DNA of 8,516 bases from Planctomycetota bacterium (lineage in GTDB: Bacteria > Planctomycetota > Planctomycetia > Pirellulales > Pirellulaceae): NCBI GenBank assembly GCA_023417165.1, contig JAEZGD010000497.1, forward strand, positions 1 to 8,516. The letters are read 5' to 3'. The notes under the pieces were generated by a model. The model was not told the DNA's origin. It saw only the letters and a list, made by a program, of their open reading frames with translations, and did not search any database. Below, in pieces: positions 1 to 5,007 of this stretch. A program made the translations under genes and the position numbers. Within the stretch, counting starts at the first letter, position 1; every line of letters begins with the position of its first letter.

Positions 1-61
1 CCATCCAGCGGTAAAGCGCGAGTTGTTGTCGGAGGTCCATCCGCCGTACCTTTGCATCCAT
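1..61 (-). CDS. Possible 5' end of a minus-strand gene, cut by the window edge
   Basis: Reading the minus strand from 61 gives about 20 open codons, MDAKVRRMDLRQQLALYRWM, running off the left edge. Internal ATGs at 57 (another frame) and 40 (same frame, giving MDLRQQ...) are alternative starts. The frame is also open further upstream to about position 170, but that stretch looks like intergenic repeat DNA, so a start at 61 or 40 is preferred. No clear ribosome binding site is visible. The phrase LRQQLALYRWM resembles the N-terminal helix of thiamine-dependent E1-alpha dehydrogenase subunits, but 20 residues are far too few for a reliable call. It could equally be a chance open frame. Confidence 0.3.
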   Translation of the reverse strand, partial: MDAKVRRMDLRQQLALYRWM

Positions 62-71
62 GCGAGTCGCC

Positions 72-87
72 GGCATCCTGCCAGCGG
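72..87. repeat. Short copy of a GGCATCCTGCC intergenic repeat
   Basis: The core GGCATCCTGCC and its flanks match, in reverse complement, the hairpin next to the transketolase stop codon at 4987-5003. This copy is degenerate: its right arm reads AGCGGG rather than CGCTGG. It appears to be a dispersed intergenic repeat rather than coding DNA. Confidence 0.45.
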
Positions 88-205
88 GGGCTTTTCGCCG
101 GGGAGATTGTAACGCAACCGCGAAAAACGCGAAGCGCGAAAAAACCCGGGCTTTTGCTAACTCCTGCATTTTTTCTGCAGTGCTAGCACCCTGTGATCTT
201 CCAGG

Positions 206-230
206 CTGCTGGCCGGGCGGCGGCCAGCAG
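206..230. terminator. Strong hairpin downstream of the response regulator; possible terminator
   Basis: CTGCTGGCCG (206-215) and CGGCCAGCAG (221-230) form a perfect 10-bp stem with a 5-base loop. It lies 93 bases beyond the response regulator stop codon and before the possible gene at 61. No T-run follows on either strand, so it is not a textbook intrinsic terminator. It could be a termination or mRNA-stabilising structure. The rest of 62-322 holds only a weak 5-bp stem at 305-320 and a TGCTAGCA palindrome at 181-188. Confidence 0.45.
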
Positions 231-322
231 TGTCAATGTATATCGGATATTTCGTCCGCGCTAATCATACGGAAGGCAACGCGCGGCCAGAAAGTCTCGT
301 TAATCCCGCTGCTGGGCGGGGC

Positions 323-1744
323 TTACGACTCGAACGCAATTCCGTATTCGTCCAACTTCTTCTTCAAAGTCGTGCGATGCACCCCTAAGACGCGGGCGGC
401 AGCGGCCACCTGACCGTGATGCTTGCGCAGCGCGGCCTCTAATAAGGCGGGCTCCGCCATCGCGAGAAATTGGTCGTAGAGATTCGTACTCGTGCCGCTT
501 GCTAGCTGCTGTTCTGCCCAGGCGCGCAACAGCGAAGCCAATTGCGATGGGTCGCTGCTAGCAGCATGTGATGCTAGCACCAGCGGTTCCTCAGGCGGCA
601 GATGTTCGACGCGAATCGATTCGCCACGCGAAAGAATGAGCGCGTGCTCAATGGCATTGCGCAATTCACGCACATTGCCTGGCCACGCGCGGCGTTGGAT
701 CTCTGCCAACGCTTCGGTAGTAAACGGCTGCGACAGGTGCTGTTCGGGGCGGAGCGCTCTGGCGAAGTATTCCGCCAAGTCGGCGACATCGCTGCCACGA
801 GCGCGGAGCGGCGGCAGTTCGATCTGCACCGCACACAGCCGATAGAGCAAGTCGTGGCGAAACGTGCCGTTACGCACGCCGGTGCGCAGATCTTGATGCG
901 ACGCCGAAACGACGCGAAAGTCGCTGCGGATCGGCTTGCTGCCGCCAACCGGCAAGATCTCGCCATGTTCGAGCGCCCGCAGCAGCTTGACTTGCGTCGG
1001 CAGCGGAATGTCGGCGACTTCGTCCAAAAAGAGCGTGCCGCCATCGGCTTGAGCCAGCAAACCGGGCCGCGCTTCGTCCGCGCCGGTGAATGCGCCGCGC
1101 GCATGACCAAACAACTCGCTTTCAGCGAGCGAAGAACTGAGCGACGCCACATTCACCGCCACGAACGGCCCGTTGGCGCGCGGGCTGTAGCGATGAATGG
1201 CCCTGGCGAGCAGTTCCTTGCCGCTGCCGCTTTCGCCTGACAGCAGCACGCATGCGTCGGACTGCGCCACCAAGGCGACGCGTTTGAACACTTCCTGCAT
1301 GATCGGCGAACGACCGATTAAGCCATCAAGCGTCACTTCCCGCCGCGCACTTTCCGGCGCAGGCGAGGCATGTTTGCGCGTTTCGCGCCATTGCAGGGCG
1401 CGCTGCAACACGCCTTCGACCTGATCGAGGGCGAACGGCTTGGCGAGATAATCGAACGCGCCGCGGCGCACCGCTTCGACTGCGGTGCTCAAATCGCCAT
1501 GTGCGGTGATGACCACGATCGGCGTTTCCGGCGCGAGCGGCCGCAAGCGTTCCATCGCCGTCAGCCCATCGATGCCTGGCAAACGCACATCCAGAATGAT
1601 GGCGTCCGGCGTCTGCTGCCCGGCGTGGTCGATGCCTTCTTCCGCCGTCGAGGCCGTCGCGCACGACAGCCCCTGGCTCTCGCCCAGCTTCTTCAGTCCC
1701 CAGCAGATCGCAGGTTCGTCGTCAATAATTAGCAAGTGCGGCAT
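323..1744 (-). CDS. NtrC-family sigma-54-dependent response regulator
   Basis: This 473-residue protein has the complete NtrC layout. The receiver domain (about 1-120) has acidic residues D8, D9 and E10, phosphoacceptor D52, T80 and K102. The sigma-54 AAA+ domain (about 140-370) has Walker A GESGSGKE (170-177), the sigma-54 contact loop GAFTGA (217-222), Walker B TLFLDE (237-242) and a WPGNVREL sensor-2 region. A Fis-type helix-turn-helix occupies about 435-470. By family, phosphorylation of D52 by a histidine kinase should drive ATP-dependent opening of sigma-54 promoters in the cytoplasm. The linker before the DNA-binding domain is rich in Ala and Ser, and its DNA carries three copies of the palindrome core GCTAGC. 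No kinase is adjacent within the window, so the signal and targets are unknown. No Shine-Dalgarno sequence precedes the ATG. Confidence 0.97.
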   Translation of the reverse strand: MPHLLIIDDEPAICWGLKKLGESQGLSCATASTAEEGIDHAGQQTPDAIILDVRLPGIDGLTAMERLRPLAPETPIVVITAHGDLSTAVEAVRRGAFDYLAKPFALDQVEGVLQRALQWRETRKHASPAPESARREVTLDGLIGRSPIMQEVFKRVALVAQSDACVLLSGESGSGKELLARAIHRYSPRANGPFVAVNVASLSSSLAESELFGHARGAFTGADEARPGLLAQADGGTLFLDEVADIPLPTQVKLLRALEHGEILPVGGSKPIRSDFRVVSASHQDLRTGVRNGTFRHDLLYRLCAVQIELPPLRARGSDVADLAEYFARALRPEQHLSQPFTTEALAEIQRRAWPGNVRELRNAIEHALILSRGESIRVEHLPPEEPLVLASHAASSDPSQLASLLRAWAEQQLASGTSTNLYDQFLAMAEPALLEAALRKHHGQVAAAARVLGVHRTTLKKKLDEYGIAFES

Positions 1745-1750
1745 GGAGCC

Positions 1751-1756
1751 AGTATA
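1751..1756 (-). promoter_or_regulatory. Possible -10 element of a leaderless response regulator promoter
   Basis: On the minus strand TATACT (five of six matches to TATAAT) ends six bases before the response regulator ATG. That spacing would put the transcription start at or next to the A of the start codon, giving a leaderless mRNA. This fits the absence of a Shine-Dalgarno sequence. No convincing -35 box is seen 16-18 bases upstream, so the call is tentative. Confidence 0.35.
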
Positions 1757-1785
1757 CCATGGGCGAACACGTCTTCTTACTCTTT

Positions 1786-1942
1786 ACTAGCCCGCAGCGC
1801 GAGCAAGGGAAGGCTTATGCTTGGACCCGATGGTCGCCGCAAGTACCTCTGCGGTCGAAATAGATCATTCCATCCGCAACGGCACATTTGGCGAAAGGGC
1901 GGCGCAAGCATTCCTCTTCCCTCGCTGGCGCGTCGGGCTAGT
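1786..1942. repeat. Imperfect inverted-repeat element between EamA and response regulator genes
   Basis: The arms are 1786-1812 (beginning ACTAGCCCG) and 1916-1942 (ending CGGGCTAGT). They pair at 23 of 27 positions by hand alignment. The match resumes further inside, with ATGCTTG on the left and CAAGCAT on the right, giving arms of roughly 38 bases around a loop of about 80 bases. The element fills most of the 221-base gap between the EamA stop and the response regulator start. It could be a non-autonomous repeat (MITE- or REP-like) or a transcribed structured RNA acting as terminator. No open frame inside it looks like a protein. Confidence 0.6.
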
Positions 1943-1962
1943 AGAGAGCGCGTCGGGCTAGT
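1928..1962. repeat. Tandem 15-base direct repeat, GCGCGTCGGGCTAGT
   Basis: Identical 15-base copies lie at 1928-1942 and 1948-1962, a 20-base period. The first is the outer end of the inverted-repeat arm above. The second ends three bases before the EamA stop codon (1966-1968). The extra half-copy suggests duplication at the end of the element, or a second, truncated element. Confidence 0.7.
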
Positions 1963-1965
1963 GCG

Positions 1966-2982
1966 CTACCGTCGGCGGCTCATATAAAGCAATCCGGCGA
2001 TGGTGAGCGCCACGCCCAGTCCGAGCCACGGCGTGGTGGCTTCGTGAAAGATCAGCACGCCGGCCAGCGCGCCCATCGTCGCTTGCGTGGCGTTCAGGGC
2101 GTATGCATAAGCGACGTTCGTTAATTGCAGCGCCTTCGTCATGCAAATGAACGACAGCGCATTCAGAACGCCTGCGCCGAGCATCGCCACCAGGTCGGCC
2201 GGCGCTGTATCGGCAATGCCCGCAACGCCTAGGCGAGAAAGAGTCATCACACCCAAGCCGGCAGTGCCCACCAGCCCAACCATAAACATCATGGTGGTCG
2301 GCGCGGCTTGGTTGGTGACGCTGTAGCGAATCGTCACACCCAAAATGGCGAAAAACACGCCCGAGATGCACGCGGCCGCCACGCCTGCGGCAATGCGCCA
2401 TGGCGAGTGCGCGACCGGTAGCAGATGATCGAGCGACTGAGCCACCGACTCATGCGCGTCGTGCGCGCCGAGCGACAAGACCACGATCGCGCCGACCAGA
2501 ATCAACAGCGAAATCGCCACGCGCGGCGTGATTGGTTCTTTCAGCCAAATGCGGCCGAGCAACGCTCCGCCCAGGATCAGCGTGCCCAAGCAGAGCGGCA
2601 CCGCCATCGCCAGGCCAACCACGCGCAGCGACCATTGAAACAGCCAATTGCCGATCCACTGCGAAGCGATCGCGCCGACCAGAATCACGCCCATCACTTG
2701 CATGGTCGGCCAGATCCGCTCGCCGCGCGACGCGCGCCATAGCAAAAACGGACCAAACAATAGCACCGTGGGCAAGGCACGCAAGCAACTGACCCACATC
2801 GGGTCTTCCGTAGCGACTTGCCGCAAGCAAGCGTTGGTAGCGGTATAGCCAATCGCGGCTAGTAGGCCACAGATCGTGCCGACCAGCAGCTTTGAGCTGC
2901 GCGGCGCGGCGATCTCTACCGGCGGATTCGCAGGCAGGTGGGAAACGTCAAGTAAGCAAGCGTCGTCGGCGGGCGTAGTCAC
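1966..2982 (-). CDS. EamA/DMT-superfamily membrane transporter
   Basis: This 338-residue protein has a hydrophilic N-terminus of about 30 residues followed by about ten hydrophobic segments in two similar halves, roughly 32-165 and 185-335. That matches the two-EamA-domain, ten-helix layout of drug/metabolite transporters in the inner membrane. The second half carries the typical N-A-x-x-Y-A-Y-A and A-T-Q-A-T-M-G-A-L-A-G-V pattern, then LxFHE and a final IAGLLYMSRRR with a positive tail. The family exports or takes up small metabolites; the substrate cannot be read from sequence. The start is GTG at 2982, since an in-frame TAG lies four codons upstream and no earlier ATG is available. No clear ribosome binding site is seen. 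It lies 43 bases after the membrane protein gene and is probably co-transcribed with it. Confidence 0.92.
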   Translation of the reverse strand: MTTPADDACLLDVSHLPANPPVEIAAPRSSKLLVGTICGLLAAIGYTATNACLRQVATEDPMWVSCLRALPTVLLFGPFLLWRASRGERIWPTMQVMGVILVGAIASQWIGNWLFQWSLRVVGLAMAVPLCLGTLILGGALLGRIWLKEPITPRVAISLLILVGAIVVLSLGAHDAHESVAQSLDHLLPVAHSPWRIAAGVAAACISGVFFAILGVTIRYSVTNQAAPTTMMFMVGLVGTAGLGVMTLSRLGVAGIADTAPADLVAMLGAGVLNALSFICMTKALQLTNVAYAYALNATQATMGALAGVLIFHEATTPWLGLGVALTIAGLLYMSRRR

Positions 2983-3025
2983 GAACTGATTCTACGCGGG
3001 CGATCAACCGATGCGAGGGCCAGCG

Positions 3026-4012
3026 CTAAACTTTGATCGTCAATAGCAGTGCGATGCAGAACTGCATGGCCATCACGCCAGCGAGCGAGCAAAGTCCCAT
3101 GGCCACGATCCAGCCGCTGCGCTGCCAATAATGGACGAGTCGCTTCCCGAGATAGAATTGCGCCAGCAGCAGTACCCCCAGCGGCAAAATAATCAGCCGC
3201 ACGGTGTCGGCCAGCGATTCGAGCGCGTGGACAGCGGCTTCGCTCGAGTCGGCACCAAACATGCCAGATGGCAGCACCAACTGCGAACGAAGCGTGCCAT
3301 CGAACGCCAGCATGAGCAGCGCCGCACACTGCAGCACCGCGATTTGCCGCAGCAAGCCTTCGACCAACACCTGCTGATCAGGCACGCGCGAGACAAAGCG
3401 GCTCAGCGCGACCGAGATCGCCAGCGCGATCAGCGCAAACCAGGTGTGCGCCATATTCATCCACGCCGGCGTTTGCAGACGGCGTTCTTGAAAGACTTCG
3501 AGCCAATCGGGCAACAGCGACGTTTGCCCGGCGACCTGCGGGGCGTACATCACCAACAGACCCACCGCCGCGACGAATAGCCCAGCCACGCAGCTCCAAA
3601 CAATGCGCGGCAGCCACACCCACTGCGGACGCGAGCGCTGCCACCAGCGGGTTTCCGCCTTGGCGAAGCGGGTGAGCCTGAGCCACTTGCGCGACAGTTG
3701 AATCTCGTCGCCGATCAGCCCACCGACAAGCAGGCCAAACAGGGCTCCATGCCACCACTGCGTCCCGAGCAGCCAAGCTTCGCCCACTCCGCCGAGCACC
3801 GCACCTAAGAGCGCCATGTGCACGACATCGCGCTCTAGTTCGCTGCTAGCTAGCACAAAGACAACAAATCCCGCCGCCAGCAGGGCGAGTGCGATCAGCG
3901 GCACGCCAATCTCGGGCGCGGCCGCCACTTGCAGCGACAGGCCGACGACCACGGCCAGCAGCACCCACGCTGCGGCAGGTGTACCAATCGCTGGAGTGCG
4001 GGAAGACGTCAC
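3026..4012 (-). CDS. Unrecognised multi-pass membrane protein
   Basis: I do not recognise a family for this 328-residue protein. It contains about eight or nine hydrophobic segments, the first near residues 15-50 and the last ending at the C-terminus (LLLTIKV), so it should be an integral membrane protein. A charged stretch around 100-125 with several Trp, Arg and Lys residues (RKWLRLTRFAKAETRWWQR) probably faces the cytoplasm. A second soluble stretch follows the fourth segment. No catalytic motif, heme ligand set or transporter signature is visible. The GTG start at 4012 is supported by GAGG at 4019-4022, six bases upstream. GC-rich third positions and full length without frameshift argue that it is real. 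It is followed after 43 bases by the EamA transporter, which suggests a shared transcript, but not a defined role. Confidence 0.85.
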   Translation of the reverse strand: MTSSRTPAIGTPAAAWVLLAVVVGLSLQVAAAPEIGVPLIALALLAAGFVVFVLASSELERDVVHMALLGAVLGGVGEAWLLGTQWWHGALFGLLVGGLIGDEIQLSRKWLRLTRFAKAETRWWQRSRPQWVWLPRIVWSCVAGLFVAAVGLLVMYAPQVAGQTSLLPDWLEVFQERRLQTPAWMNMAHTWFALIALAISVALSRFVSRVPDQQVLVEGLLRQIAVLQCAALLMLAFDGTLRSQLVLPSGMFGADSSEAAVHALESLADTVRLIILPLGVLLLAQFYLGKRLVHYWQRSGWIVAMGLCSLAGVMAMQFCIALLLTIKV

Positions 4013-4018
4013 GCGAAG

Positions 4019-4022
4019 CCTC
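4019..4022 (-). promoter_or_regulatory. Ribosome binding site for the membrane protein GTG start
   Basis: GAGG on the minus strand lies six bases before the GTG at 4012. It is the main reason for choosing this start, because the frame stays open for about ten more codons upstream without an ATG or GTG. Confidence 0.6.
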
Positions 4023-4119
4023 GTGGAGAGAATGCGACTAACCCTTCGGCACGGTCACCCGCCATTATTCCCCGCTTCGCCCGCCAAGGCGAGAGCGAAA
4101 AGTCCACCCCTGACTCCGC

Positions 4120-4146
4120 AAAGTAGTCCTCTCGCTCCGCAAGAGG
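4120..4146 (+). repeat. 27-base hairpin repeat, copy 1
   Basis: This copy begins AAAGTAGTCCTCTCGC and matches 25 of 27 bases with the copy at 4662-4688, in the same orientation. It can fold as CCTCTCGC / GCAAGAGG around a TCC loop with one mismatched pair. It lies 64 bases beyond the stop codon of the small minus-strand gene at 4210-4644. The surrounding gap (4013-4209) otherwise holds only a weak 5-bp stem near 4172-4188. Confidence 0.75.
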
Positions 4147-4209
4147 TTAATCAACGTCGCCCCGGTCAGGCACGTTCCCTTGCTGAAAGGGGCGGGACTT
4201 GGCTGCGTT

Positions 4210-4644
4210 TCAACCTTGCAGCAGCATTTGCTCGACAACTTCTCGATCGTCCCCTTCGCCGACGAGTTCATACGGCACGGCCAGGCACTTGAGGACTCGC
4301 TCGACATATTGGAGCGACTTTTTCAGCGGCTGAGCATGCTTGTAAGCATGCGTTTGCAAAACAAACATCAGCAACAGACCAGCTTGTGGACTTCCAGGGC
4401 AATGGAGCTTCCCCTTCAAGTCTTGATTGGCCAGCAGTTCGAAATAGACACCGCAGTCGCGGTTCAGGTTCCAGTAGTAGTGCTTGTGCACAAAGGGCTT
4501 TCGCGAGTCCAACAGCGTCTTCTGAGTGGCGCGCGAAGTTGTACGTTTGATCTTCGCGAGCGAGGCATTGATCCGCTGAAGGACGGCCGCTTCTTCCGTG
4601 GCGGGACACTCCAAGGCATATATCGTAATGGGCTGCATAAGCAT
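4210..4644 (-). CDS. Unrecognised small protein
   Basis: I do not recognise this 144-residue protein (142 if the second ATG at 4638 is used). It begins MLMQPITIYALECPATEEAA and ends REVVEQMLLQG. The composition looks like a soluble mixed alpha/beta protein: an initial strand, a Lys/Arg-rich helix (LAKIKRTTSRATQK), an aromatic patch KHYYW, a hydrophobic GLLLMFVLQ segment too short for a clear membrane span, and an acidic-basic C-terminal helix. It has three cysteines, not in a metal-binding arrangement. About 65% of codons end in G or C by hand count, supporting this frame over the overlapping opposite-strand frame. The frame is open upstream to 4884, but that part reads through hairpin repeats. 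No Shine-Dalgarno is evident. An 18-base palindrome, GCATGCTT-GT-AAGCATGC, lies inside at 4334-4351. GC content looks lower than in the neighbours, and near-identical repeats flank it. Confidence 0.7.
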   Translation of the reverse strand: MLMQPITIYALECPATEEAAVLQRINASLAKIKRTTSRATQKTLLDSRKPFVHKHYYWNLNRDCGVYFELLANQDLKGKLHCPGSPQAGLLLMFVLQTHAYKHAQPLKKSLQYVERVLKCLAVPYELVGEGDDREVVEQMLLQG

Positions 4645-4661
4645 GATTACGTGAAAGACCG

Positions 4662-4688
4662 AAAGTAGTCCTCTCGCGCCGCGAGAGG
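4662..4688 (+). repeat. 27-base hairpin repeat, copy 2
   Basis: Partner of the repeat at 4120-4146, with 25 of 27 bases identical. Here the stem is perfect: CCTCTCGC (4670-4677) pairs with GCGAGAGG (4681-4688) around a GCC loop. The two copies are 542 bases apart, in direct orientation, and bracket the small gene. This copy lies 18 bases upstream of that gene's first ATG, so a hairpin would sit in its leader if transcribed from further upstream. Confidence 0.8.
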
Positions 4689-4777
4689 GAAATCTCTGCG
4701 GAATGCTAGCAGTACCACGAAGGCAGGCGTTCGCCATGGCCGGCTTCCTGCGCAACACACCAACCACGCCCAGATTT

Positions 4778-4799
4778 GCCGCTCGACGGAGCGAGCGGC
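4778..4799. repeat. Hairpin GCCGCTCG / CGAGCGGC
   Basis: A perfect 8-bp stem, 4778-4785 with 4792-4799, around the loop ACGGAG. It is followed at once by the palindrome CTACGTAG (4800-4807). It lies in non-coding DNA about 210 bases beyond the transketolase stop. It is probably a dispersed REP-like intergenic repeat; no T-run is attached. Confidence 0.6.
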
Positions 4800-4940
4800 C
4801 TACGTAGTCGTCTGGAATTGGCGCGAGGACTACAGAAGAGAAAACGCTTGGTTGGCAAACGTTTCGCAAGACTTCGCGCCACAAGGAAAAGGCACGAAGT
4901 CGGCAGACGATGAGGGTGCAAGCCGCTCGCCAGGAGTCAG

Positions 4941-4960
4941 CACGGGCGAGGACGCCCGTG
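4941..4960. repeat. Hairpin CACGGGCG / CGCCCGTG
   Basis: A perfect 8-bp GC-rich stem, 4941-4948 with 4953-4960, around an AGGA loop. It lies 48 bases past the transketolase stop codon. No T-run follows on the minus strand. It is either a repeat that protects the transketolase mRNA 3' end or part of a bipartite termination region with the next hairpin. Confidence 0.6.
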
Positions 4961-4986
4961 GCACCCCAAAATACAGATAGCAGCCA

Positions 4987-5003
4987 GCGGGCAGGATGCC
5001 CGC
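4987..5003 (-). terminator. Hairpin just beyond the transketolase stop; possible terminator
   Basis: GCGGGCA (4987-4993) and TGCCCGC (4997-5003) form a 7-bp stem with a GGA loop. It starts four bases after the transketolase stop codon (5008-5010). No U-run follows in the transketolase direction, so classical intrinsic termination is uncertain. Its core recurs in degenerate form at 72-87, marking it as a dispersed repeat. Confidence 0.5.
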
Positions 5004-5007
5004 GCTC

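Larger units (their letters stand above)
4645..5007. other. Gene-poor gap filled with short palindromic repeats
   Basis: This 363-base gap lies between the transketolase stop and the small unrecognised gene. The minus-strand frame of that gene extends across part of it, but the translated residues show no protein-like pattern and cross hairpins, so no gene is called. It holds four separate stem-loops (4670-4688, 4778-4799, 4941-4960, 4987-5003), a TGCTAGCA palindrome (4704-4711) and CTACGTAG (4800-4807). No clear promoter for the small gene was found. Confidence 0.6.

Noticed and set aside
60..413. 117-codon plus-strand open frame at the left end
   Set aside because: It reads through intergenic repeats, a strong hairpin and the 3' end of the response regulator on the other strand. 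No protein-like pattern is seen.
1928..1962. CRISPR-like repeat
   Set aside because: There are only two 15-base copies with a 5-base spacer, which does not fit an array.
1736..1987. 83-codon plus-strand open frame
   Set aside because: It is a translation of the inverted-repeat element and its tandem end copy (LARSASKG, SLARRAS), not a gene.
4180..4668. 162-codon plus-strand open frame over the small unrecognised gene
   Set aside because: It shares codon boundaries with the minus-strand gene, whose third positions favour G/C. The plus-strand translation has runs such as VVVLV that mirror minus-strand codons.
4645..4884. N-terminal extension of the small minus-strand gene to position 4884
   Set aside because: The extra 80 residues cross three palindromic sites (4670-4688, TGCTAGCA at 4704-4711, 4778-4799) and lack a coherent domain, so the start at 4644 or 4638 is preferred.
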